Positions 1-5,296 of a stretch of 11,356 bases of DNA are shown in pieces. The notes below the pieces were generated by a model. It worked only from the letters and a program-made list of their open reading frames with translations, made no database searches and had not been told where the DNA came from. The stretch's first letter is position 1. Every line of letters begins with the position of its first letter. The stretch is from the NCBI GenBank assembly GCA_043782425.1, contig JAYWAM010000260.1:1-11356 (forward strand), written 5' to 3'. Source of the DNA: JAYWAM01 sp043782425. Its GTDB lineage: Bacteria > Pseudomonadota > Gammaproteobacteria > Burkholderiales > Usitatibacteraceae. The position numbers and the translations under genes were made by a program.

Positions 1-1
1 A

Positions 2-55
2 AAGCGCGCCGAAAAGATGGGCATGAAACTCATCGTCGCAGAACAACCCGCTTGA
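2..55 (+). CDS. C-terminal tail of an unidentified gene cut by the window edge
   Basis: The second forward frame is open from the window edge and stops at TGA 53-55, encoding 17 residues that end MKLIVAEQPA. The composition looks protein-like and no gene competes here. Too little is present to name a family, and a chance open stretch of this size cannot be excluded. If real, the gene ends about 50 bp before the group II intron remnant, which lies on the same strand. Confidence 0.3.
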   Translation, partial: KRAEKMGMKLIVAEQPA

Positions 56-105
56 AACCAGTATTACAAATCAATCACTTGGGAGGTGTTTCTTAAGAGC
101 GCAAA

Positions 106-310
106 CTGCGCCCGACATGGGCGTGAACTGATGGGGTGAGAGTCCCCTGTGGGAGAACCGAAATGGAAACATAAAGCAAGTTAACCACTAGCCGAAGGCA
201 AAGGCAAGACTGCGAGGCGGTGCTGCCCACCTCAAGCGAACGAACCGGCAGCAACTCCATCTCAACACGCAGCGCACCGTGTAGCAATACACGGCGTGAA
301 AGCGCAGCAG
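106..310 (+). mobile_element. 5' remnant of a group II intron (domain I region), no intron-encoded protein
   Basis: From 106 the sequence reads CTGCGCCCGACATGGGCG, which matches the usual group II intron 5' end (GUGYG followed by a CCCGRCAUGGG-type helix) except that the first base is C instead of G. Further domain I-like parts follow: a CGCCC/GGGCG stem (109-113 with 119-123), GGGG/CCCC around TGAGAGT (133-136 with 144-147), the CTAGCCGAAGGCAA stretch near 188-201, a perfect TGCTGCC/GGCAGCA stem (221-227 with 247-253), and a perfect 7-bp stem closed by a GCAA tetraloop (277-294). No reverse transcriptase/maturase is encoded downstream; brnA occupies that place on the other strand, and I see no domain V. 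The element is therefore a truncated, probably immobile remnant. The 5' edge is good to a few bases. The 3' edge is a guess based on the last hairpin. Confidence 0.7.
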
Positions 311-407
311 CGGTCAGCAGCGGCATTGACCGGATGGTTTCACCACCCACACCAAGACGCATTGGCTGGCTACCCGATTCGACCCCGCGCGTTAGTGAAG
401 CAATGGC

Positions 408-683
408 TTACGCCGGAGAATGGCTCTTGAGCCACTCACGCAAGGCGGCGTCCACCCGGGTTTGCCAGCCTTCTCCACTTTCGCGGAATTGCTCAACCAC
501 TTCTCGCGACAAGCGAATGGTGATGCGCTCTTTAGTCGGCGCTCTCTGAGGGCCACGTACACCTAGTTTCTTTCTAAGTGACAGTGGCAACACCTTAGCG
601 GCCGACTTGAATTTCGCCATATCTTCGGCGGTCAGCTCGCGGACTTCGCCGTCCGCGTTAATCAAGGGTTTGCGGCTTGCCAT
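408..683 (-). CDS. brnA: BrnA antitoxin (type II toxin-antitoxin)
   Basis: A 91-residue protein of the BrnA/DUF4415 family. The N-terminal part carries the typical KPLINADGEVRELTAEDM stretch, and the C-terminal half (ITIRLSREVVEQF through GWQTRVDAALREWL) is the ribbon-helix-helix DNA-binding domain. In this family the antitoxin binds BrnT and represses its own operon. The ATG at 681-683 is preferred over an in-frame ATG at 704: GAGAGG lies 9 nt before it and family members usually begin just before KPL. The start lies 26 bp inside the end of brnT, so the genes are overlapping and probably translationally coupled. Promoter and operator candidates lie upstream of brnT. The gene ends about 100 bp from the intron remnant, which is on the opposite strand. 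Confidence 0.88.
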   Translation of the reverse strand: MASRKPLINADGEVRELTAEDMAKFKSAAKVLPLSLRKKLGVRGPQRAPTKERITIRLSREVVEQFRESGEGWQTRVDAALREWLKSHSPA

Positions 684-936
684 GTCTATTTGCCTCTCTC
701 GCATTTGCCTTACGGAAGCTGATCACCCGAATGCCAGTCTCAGTCTCGGTGAAACAAAGTACATGTAGCCGACGATCCAAGTAGCACAGCGCGAGGTAAC
801 GGATTTCGCCATATGCCTTTCGGGTGTCAGGATATATCAGCGCTGTATTGAAATTGACTTCTGCCACTCGTTCGAACGAGAGCTGGCGCTCTCTGATATT
901 CCTCTCGTTCTTAATCGGGTCAAAGTCGACTTCCAT
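658..936 (-). CDS. brnT: BrnT family toxin (putative RNase)
   Basis: A 92-residue protein of the BrnT/DUF497 family, toxins with a RelE-like fold that cut RNA and are neutralised by BrnA. Visible signatures are the N-terminal FDPIKNERN followed by LSFERVAEV, the central LCFTETETGIRVISFRKA, and the C-terminal arginine-rich ANAREANRH. The place where most relatives have KHG before SF here reads RERQL, a departure that may or may not affect activity. The ATG at 934-936 gives the family's normal start (MEVDFDP, compare ME-(F/W)DP). The predicted transcription start falls at about 937, so the message looks leaderless and no ribosome binding site is seen. First gene of a two-gene operon with brnA. 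Confidence 0.88.
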   Translation of the reverse strand: MEVDFDPIKNERNIRERQLSFERVAEVNFNTALIYPDTRKAYGEIRYLALCYLDRRLHVLCFTETETGIRVISFRKANAREANRHGKPQTLD

Positions 937-943
937 GAACTAA

Positions 944-972
944 AGTGTATGCACAAAGAGGTAGCATGTCAA
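944..972 (-). promoter_or_regulatory. brnTA promoter (sigma70 type)
   Basis: On the minus strand a perfect -35 box TTGACA (967-972) is followed by a 17-nt spacer and a -10 box TACACT (944-949). The expected transcription start is near 937, one base before the brnT ATG. Box match and ideal spacing make this the best promoter in the window. Confidence 0.8.
946..957 (-). promoter_or_regulatory. Operator-like repeat, copy overlapping the -10 box
   Basis: Second exact copy of TTTGTGCATACA. It covers the end of the spacer and the first four bases of the -10 box TACACT, so a bound protein would block RNA polymerase. The likely binder is BrnA or the BrnTA complex. Confidence 0.55.
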
Positions 973-979
973 GGTTTTT

Positions 980-991
980 TGTATGCACAAA
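980..991 (-). promoter_or_regulatory. Operator-like repeat, upstream copy
   Basis: TTTGTGCATACA on the minus strand, 7 bp upstream of the -35 box of brnTA. It is identical to a second copy at 946-957, 34 bp away (roughly three helical turns). The TGT-N4-ACA core is a partial dyad, as expected for a ribbon-helix-helix repressor such as BrnA. Binding by BrnA is inferred. Confidence 0.55.
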
Positions 992-1099
992 CGGCACCCC
1001 TGCGCTTTCCACGGAGACGGGATCGAACGTTGGTACTATTGAGCGCTTCCTAATTCACAATTCATCGTAGATCAACCGGGCTTGTCCAACAAACGGCTC

Positions 1100-1129
1100 A
1101 GATTGTGGCTCGCTTCGCGATCACAATCT
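1100..1129 (-). terminator. Hairpin after the cupin gene, possible terminator
   Basis: A perfect 8-bp stem AGATTGTG/CACAATCT (1100-1107 with 1122-1129) encloses a further 4-bp stem TCGC/GCGA with a three-base loop. It starts 18 bp after the cupin stop codon. The minus-strand sequence beyond it (GAGCCGTTTGTTGG) is only mildly T-rich, so termination is plausible but not certain. The rest of 992-1147 shows no gene. Confidence 0.4.
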
Positions 1130-1147
1130 AATCTTACTCGTTGCGCG

Positions 1148-1519
1148 TCACTGTTTCGAACATGCCTCGCTCGCCTTCTTAAGTTCAACGATTACAACGT
1201 GGGTTGGCGTTTGGCCTATGTTTTCTCCAATGTGGGTTTGCGCATCCGACCACATGACATCCCCTGTCTTGAACTCGCGTGTGAGCACTTTGCCGTCCGG
1301 TAAGGTCAAGGTGCGCTTGAACGGGCTCAGCGCATAGAGAACGAAAGCAGGGTGCCTATGCTGATGAGTCTTCTCGCCCGGGTTGTCGTGGTAGTCGAGA
1401 ACGCGCACGCAGTCGTTTTCGAGTATGACCTTGTATTTGTCACCATCGGTTAGAACCGCATCTTGTGCGAACGCTGAAGTTGCCAGTGTCGCAAGCGTGA
1501 TAATTGCGATGTGCCACAT
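1148..1519 (-). CDS. Exported small cupin-domain protein
   Basis: A 123-residue protein with an N-terminal signal peptide (about residues 1-18, hydrophobic core IAIITLATLATSAFA, predicted cleavage AFA-QD) and a single cupin barrel. The likely metal-binding cluster is H52, H54 and H56 in PGEKTHQHRH, with a later histidine in DAQTHIGEN as a further ligand candidate. Such proteins are often annotated only as cupin or cytoplasmic-like protein; the signal peptide argues for the periplasm. Substrate and reaction are unknown. The ATG has an excellent AAAGGAGG ribosome binding site 6 nt upstream. Monocistronic: a hairpin follows the gene, and a 9-bp inverted repeat lies in its leader. Confidence 0.8.
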   Translation of the reverse strand: MWHIAIITLATLATSAFAQDAVLTDGDKYKVILENDCVRVLDYHDNPGEKTHQHRHPAFVLYALSPFKRTLTLPDGKVLTREFKTGDVMWSDAQTHIGENIGQTPTHVVIVELKKASEACSKQ

Positions 1520-1559
1520 ATCGAGCCTCCTTTAGCGTCGAGGCGTTCCATTGGCCGCA

Positions 1560-1588
1560 CGCTTGCCAGCCCCGACTAGTGGCAAGCG
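1560..1588. promoter_or_regulatory. 9-bp inverted repeat in the cupin gene leader
   Basis: CGCTTGCCA (1560-1568) and TGGCAAGCG (1580-1588) form a perfect inverted repeat with an 11-nt loop, 41-69 bp upstream of the cupin start. No T-run follows on the plus strand; on the minus strand a T-rich stretch precedes it. It is more likely an operator or leader hairpin than a terminator. The remaining sequence from 1589 to 1729 shows no gene and no convincing promoter. Confidence 0.35.
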
Positions 1589-1729
1589 CCAGAAAAAACG
1601 AAAATATGATCCATCGTGCGTCTAGCGTGACGCCCAACTTAAAGCTCAGCCGCACCGCTTTTTGGCGCGCCCCTCTCGAATGCAGAGAGATGCGCGTAGG
1701 CACACACTCACGGCTTATTACCCTTGAAT

Positions 1730-2359
1730 TTAGGGTTCGGCGTCTCGCTCAACGACTACCTCCCAGACCGACTTCGGATGCGCATACTTGTGTATGACCA
1801 GCTCCTCTTCGGCAAGTGCGCTCCAGCCTCTGGCAAAAATAGCGTGGATTGACTGCCGATCGAAGAACCGCTTTGGTTCCCCGTGGACTGAGAAGTAGTT
1901 GTCTGCGATTCGAGGATGGCCGCTCGCTCCGTAGTTGTGATCGTTCGTTGAGTTGAGGCGACAGAGAAACACGCCTCCAGGTCGAAGTGTTTGACGAACT
2001 CGCTCAACCAACGCCAGCGTCTCGGGCCACTCGAAGTAGTGGAGCGACAAACTCGCCACGATGACGCCGACCCCGGTTGCCCGTTTCGGAAATGGAGATC
2101 GAATGTCTTGGCAGTAGTGCTCCGCCGACGGAGCCTTGGCCTTTGCTGCTGCGATAGACGATTGCGAGAGATCAATGGCAATGACCTGATGACCGGCGCG
2201 AACCAGCGTTGCCGTGTCTTCACCGCTGCCGCAGCCGAGTTCCAACACGGGTAACCCACCAGCGCGCTCATGAACAAGCGGAAGCCAGTGTTGCAACCAG
2301 GGATCACCGTTCATAGTGGCAGGGGGTCGAAGAACACGACGTATCGTTCTCTTTCCCAT
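1730..2359 (-). CDS. Class I SAM-dependent methyltransferase
   Basis: A 209-residue Rossmann-fold methyltransferase. Motif I is VLELGCGSG (residues 38-46), the acidic residue binding the SAM ribose is D63 in VIAIDLS, D85 in CQDIRSPFP fits the adenine-binding position, and VASLSLHYF is motif IV-like. A post-motif stretch RPGGVFLCRLNS is present. The substrate cannot be read from sequence. The ATG at 2357-2359 has GGAG 8 nt upstream. An alternative in-frame ATG at 2312-2314 gives MNGDPWLQHW, which looks like the more usual family start but has no ribosome binding site. The first 15 codons could therefore be non-native sequence picked up from the hicA end just upstream, whose stop codon is only 3 bp away. 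Probably accessory. Confidence 0.8.
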   Translation of the reverse strand: MGKRTIRRVLRPPATMNGDPWLQHWLPLVHERAGGLPVLELGCGSGEDTATLVRAGHQVIAIDLSQSSIAAAKAKAPSAEHYCQDIRSPFPKRATGVGVIVASLSLHYFEWPETLALVERVRQTLRPGGVFLCRLNSTNDHNYGASGHPRIADNYFSVHGEPKRFFDRQSIHAIFARGWSALAEEELVIHKYAHPKSVWEVVVERDAEP

Positions 2360-2362
2360 GGT

Positions 2363-2542
2363 TCATGCTCCTTCAACGAGTTCCAGGAACTTCTTGACGT
2401 AGATCGGCTTGATAGGACGCCGGGCCGGAACGGGGAGCGTCTTGCCATCAGGGCGCACAAAGACGCAGTGACTCGTTCCAACGTGTCGCCAGTCGATTCC
2501 GTTCTGGCGCGCTACTGTTTGAAGCTGCGCAAGCTGCCAAGC
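2363..2542 (-). pseudogene. 5'-truncated hicA toxin remnant
   Basis: The reading frame after the clsB stop encodes 59 residues without any ATG, GTG or TTG near its beginning: AWQLAQLQTVARQNGID, then WRHVGTSHCVFVRPDGKTL, then PVPARRPIKPIYVKKFLEL and VEGA, stop TGA at 2363-2365. The GTSH motif with the downstream VPARRPIKPIYVKKFLELVE matches the HicA mRNA interferase fold, including the active-site histidine region. The N-terminal helix is missing and no hicB follows; the methyltransferase begins 3 bp later. The upstream edge coincides with the clsB stop, which is in the same frame. Family call from memory. Confidence 0.6.
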
Positions 2543-3700
2543 CTAAAACCATTTCTCGCGCACACCAATAACGCCAATCGCCAGGCGTGCAAAGCCATAG
2601 CCGATCCAGTTCAGGATACGCACCGGCAGTGCGCGATGTTTCCATAGCATGCGCGGTACTTGCTTTGCGCCTTCTTGCAGCGCTGTTGCGAGCGAGGCGC
2701 GCAGTTTTTTTGCCAGGCCCTCGTCAAACACCACCACATTGGCTTCGCGCGACAACACCAGGCTGAAGGGATCGAGGTTGCTCGATCCCACCGCCGCCCA
2801 GCGTTCATCGACCACCGCCACTTTGGCGTGCAGCTCGCTTTTGGTGTATTCGTAAATTTCGATCCCGGTATCGAGCATGCTTTCGTAATAGGCGCGGCTG
2901 GCAAGCTGGAACAGCGGGTGATCGGACCATCCTTGCAACAGCAGAACCACCCGCACGCCGCGCTGCGCCGCCTCGGTGAGCGCATGGCGCAAACGCCGCC
3001 CGGGCAAAAAATAGGCGCAGGCAATGACGATCTCGCGACGCGCGATGCGTATGCCCTCCAGATACATATCCTCAATGTCGTGCCGGTGGCGCAGGTTATC
3101 GCGCACCACGAATGCGGCAAGCATGTTACCCGCAGCAGGCGGAGCTGCGCTGGCCGTAGTTACGCTCGCGCTGCGGCGCCGCAGATACATCCAGGAAACG
3201 GTGCGCCACAGCCGGTGCGCCGCATGATAAATTTCCACCAGCAGCGGTCCTTCGACCTTGACGCAATAGTCGTAGCGCGGATAGCCAGTATTGATTTCGG
3301 AGAAGTCATCGATAATGTTGATGCCGCCGACAAAGCCGACGCGCCAGTCAATCATGACTATCTTGCGGTGCAACCTGCGCAGCCGGTTTTTACGCAAAGT
3401 CAGCGGGCTGATTTCCGGGCGATAAAAAAGCACGGCGACGCCGGCAGCGCGCATGTGATCGACCAGCGCAGGGGCAAGTTCACGCGAGCCGAATCCATCC
3501 ATCATCAACTTGACATCGACGCCACGTTGCGCGGCGCGCGCCAATGCGTCAGCGATACGCCTGCCGGTGGCGTCATCGGCGAAAATATAAGTTTCAAAGT
3601 GCACGTCTGAGCGCGCCGCATCGATCTCGCGCAACAACGCTGGAAAAAATTCCGCCCCGTTGGTGAGCAAAGTGATGCAATTGCCCGGCACGAGTTGCAT
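2543..3700 (-). CDS. clsB: Cardiolipin synthase, ClsB-like (phospholipase D family)
   Basis: A 385-residue phospholipase D superfamily protein with two HKD motifs: H111-R-K113-(x4)-D118 followed by GGIN (RRLHRKIVMIDWRVGFVGGI), and H291-A-K293-(x4)-D298 followed by GSSN. The two histidines catalyse phosphatidyl transfer to make cardiolipin at the inner membrane. Length and the lack of N-terminal membrane helices fit ClsB (YbhO) rather than ClsA. It starts 3 bp after the stop of the ybhP-like gene, the same pairing as ybhP-ybhO (clsB) in E. coli. No Shine-Dalgarno sequence is visible, so translation is probably coupled to the gene above. Last gene of the nudB-ybhP-clsB unit. Confidence 0.9.
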   Translation of the reverse strand: MQLVPGNCITLLTNGAEFFPALLREIDAARSDVHFETYIFADDATGRRIADALARAAQRGVDVKLMMDGFGSRELAPALVDHMRAAGVAVLFYRPEISPLTLRKNRLRRLHRKIVMIDWRVGFVGGINIIDDFSEINTGYPRYDYCVKVEGPLLVEIYHAAHRLWRTVSWMYLRRRSASVTTASAAPPAAGNMLAAFVVRDNLRHRHDIEDMYLEGIRIARREIVIACAYFLPGRRLRHALTEAAQRGVRVVLLLQGWSDHPLFQLASRAYYESMLDTGIEIYEYTKSELHAKVAVVDERWAAVGSSNLDPFSLVLSREANVVVFDEGLAKKLRASLATALQEGAKQVPRMLWKHRALPVRILNWIGYGFARLAIGVIGVREKWF

Positions 3701-3703
3701 ATT

Positions 3704-4498
3704 TCAGAGCAGCAGCAAAGTGGCGGCCAAGGCCACATGATCGGACAGCTTGGACCAATCCGCACCCGACAAACAGGTGGCTTGTTCGACCTGCAATCCG
3801 CGCACATAAATGCGGTCTAGCGCAAGCATGGGCAGCCGCGCGGGAAAAGTGCGCGCCGGACGGCCGTCGATGTGTTCAAACGCCTCGACCAGGCCCAGCT
3901 CTTGTTGTAGCAGCTTGCTTGCCTTGCGTCGCCAATCATTGAAATCGCCAGCCATGATGAGCGGTTCGTTGTGCGGCACATGCTCTTCAATACGCTGACA
4001 AATTTGCTCGAGCTGAAAATTGCGGCTGCGCGCCAGCAGGCCAAGGTGCACGCAAATGCAATGTAGCGGTTTCCAGTCCGGCACGGCAACGCGGCAATGC
4101 AATAGCCCGCGCGATTCCATGACGTGATGGGAAATATCGATATTCTCCCAATCCAGCACCGGGAAACGGCTCAACACGGCGTTGCCGTGATGCCCGCCTT
4201 CATAGGTGGCGTTCTGGCCATAGACCACCTCCTCAAAACCGCCTTCACGCAGAAATTCGTGTTGCGCGACCAGGTGATGGTCTGATTTGACGTGCGCGGG
4301 GCGTAGCGCACGTTGGCGCGCGCCCTGCACTTCTTGCAGAAACACCACATCCGATTGCGTGCCGCGCAAGCCTTCGCGCACTTCATCGAGGATCACGCGG
4401 CGATTAAATTGCGACAGACCCTTATGAATGTTGTAGGTGGCCACGCTGATCGAATGCGGGCGGCGGACGGCGGGGGGTGCAGGGGATGTTTTTTTCAT
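3704..4498 (-). CDS. YbhP-like endonuclease/exonuclease/phosphatase (EEP) family protein
   Basis: A 264-residue EEP-fold hydrolase. Conserved positions are N23 in ATYNIHKG, E56 in VFLQEVQ, HGNAVLSRFP, the histidine of CVHLGL, D and N in MAGDFNDW, and S252-D253-H254 at the C-terminus. These form the metal-dependent phosphodiesterase site of the family. The true substrate is unknown; the link to clsB suggests a phospholipid or nucleic acid phosphoester. The ATG at 4496-4498 (MKKTSPAPP) lies 4 bp after the nudB stop and is preferred over an ATG at 4636, which would overlap nudB by over 130 bp. GGAAAG 11 nt upstream is a weak ribosome binding site. Operon partner of nudB and clsB. Confidence 0.85.
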   Translation of the reverse strand: MKKTSPAPPAVRRPHSISVATYNIHKGLSQFNRRVILDEVREGLRGTQSDVVFLQEVQGARQRALRPAHVKSDHHLVAQHEFLREGGFEEVVYGQNATYEGGHHGNAVLSRFPVLDWENIDISHHVMESRGLLHCRVAVPDWKPLHCICVHLGLLARSRNFQLEQICQRIEEHVPHNEPLIMAGDFNDWRRKASKLLQQELGLVEAFEHIDGRPARTFPARLPMLALDRIYVRGLQVEQATCLSGADWSKLSDHVALAATLLLL

Positions 4499-4502
4499 GC
4501 AA

Positions 4503-4973
4503 TCAATTCTTTCCAGGAGCTTGTGAGATTTTTTCTGGCAACAGCAAAATCGCCTCACGGTTGCTCCACGAGAAGCATTTTGCCGCCGCCTCATGATGCG
4601 GCAGCCATACGAATTGTAAATGCTCACGCGGCGCAACTTTCACATCTACCTTATCGGGCAAGAGTAAACCGAAAACGTTCTCGCTATTGTGCGTCGTTCC
4701 CGGTGCATAACGATGACGCCACACCGGGTAAATCTCATACACATTCTGCTTTTTCCAATCGGTGAGCGCAGGGCAATTGGCGTCCAGCCCGGTTTCCTCA
4801 AACACCTCGCGTATCGCGGTTTCACGCAGCGACTCGCCTGCGTCCTGGCTGCCCGTCACCGATTGCCAGTAGCCGGGATGGTCGGCGCGCTCCAGCAGCA
4901 GCACCTCGAGCCGCGGCGTGTAGATCACGATCAGGGTGGAGACGGGAATCTTGTAGCTCACGGTCACAGTCAT
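4503..4973 (-). CDS. nudB: Dihydroneopterin triphosphate diphosphatase (Nudix)
   Basis: A 156-residue Nudix hydrolase. The Nudix box GX5EX7REUXEEXGU is complete at residues 41-63 (GSQDAGE ... REVFEETGL). The surrounding sequence follows E. coli NudB closely: IPVSTLIVIY, PGYWQSVTGS, then VWRHRYAPGTTHNSEN and FSWSNREAI. NudB removes pyrophosphate from dihydroneopterin triphosphate in folate synthesis. The start could be ATG 4971-4973 or the GTG directly before it (4974-4976); ATG is chosen. No clear Shine-Dalgarno sequence is seen. First gene of the unit with the ybhP-like gene and clsB. In related genomes it often follows aspS; here rocD lies between them. Confidence 0.9.
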   Translation of the reverse strand: MTVTVSYKIPVSTLIVIYTPRLEVLLLERADHPGYWQSVTGSQDAGESLRETAIREVFEETGLDANCPALTDWKKQNVYEIYPVWRHRYAPGTTHNSENVFGLLLPDKVDVKVAPREHLQFVWLPHHEAAAKCFSWSNREAILLLPEKISQAPGKN

Positions 4974-5025
4974 CACACAAACTTGGGAAGGCGATAGATG
5001 TCGGGTAAAATAACCTTGCGCTGAG

Positions 5026-5031
5026 ATTGTA
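5026..5031 (-). promoter_or_regulatory. Candidate -10 box for nudB
   Basis: TACAAT on the minus strand (preceded by GA) lies 53 bp above the nudB ATG. No good -35 box stands at the right distance, so this is a weak call. Such a promoter would be expected if rocD has separated nudB from the aspS transcript. Confidence 0.3.
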
Positions 5032-5178
5032 TCTGTATCCGCTCAACAATCCCGGCCGCGTCTAGCAGTACTCTGCGCTGACATTCGCAAACGCAAAGTC
5101 GCTATGTCGCAAGGATAAGGGATTTCTCCACAACGAAGTCCCCCAATCGATTCCCTAGAGAATCTCTGATTAAGTCCT

Positions 5179-5271
5179 GATTTGTCATTCCCGCGAAAGC
5201 GGGAATCCATGTTTTACAACGGAAAATGGATCCCCGCTTTCGCGGGGAAGACGCTTGTTCAGAAATTTCCT
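5179..5271. repeat. REP/MITE-like double-hairpin repeat, copy 1
   Basis: A 93-bp element with two GAAA/TTTC-loop hairpins: ATTCCCGC-GAAA-GCGGGAAT (5187-5206) and CCCCGC-TTTC-GCGGGG (5232-5247). The halves are also near-complementary to each other, so the whole unit can fold into one long imperfect stem. Its first 32 bp are identical to copy 2 at 9651-9745, in the same orientation, and the right halves are close. This repeat type is dispersed in many betaproteobacterial genomes. It lies in the leader between nudB and rocD and ends 25 bp before the rocD ATG. Apart from the candidate -10 box at 5026-5031 and this repeat, I see no gene in 4974-5296. Confidence 0.85.
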
Positions 5272-5296
5272 AGAAGCAACACCCCATGGGGCTATC

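Noticed and set aside
93..362. 89-codon open frame on the minus strand
   Set aside because: It is antisense to the group II intron remnant; its second half has unlikely composition and no family likeness. A decayed gene in 300-407 cannot be fully excluded.
220..549. 109-codon open frame on the plus strand
   Set aside because: It runs across the intron remnant and antisense to brnA, and its protein has no recognisable pattern.
1082..1303. 73-codon plus-strand open frame
   Set aside because: It overlaps the cupin gene on the other strand and the hairpin at 1100-1129; no ribosome binding site and no family features.
2660..3610. 316-codon plus-strand open frame
   Set aside because: Complete antisense of clsB, whose two HKD motifs and operon place make the minus-strand gene certain. 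Long antisense frames are common in GC-rich genes.
5078..5108. CTGACA ... TATGTC as a rocD promoter
   Set aside because: The spacer would be 19 nt and the -10 match is poor; not better than chance.
5255..5296. Upstream ATG for rocD at 5255
   Set aside because: It lies inside the repeat, has no ribosome binding site and adds 14 residues not seen in the family.
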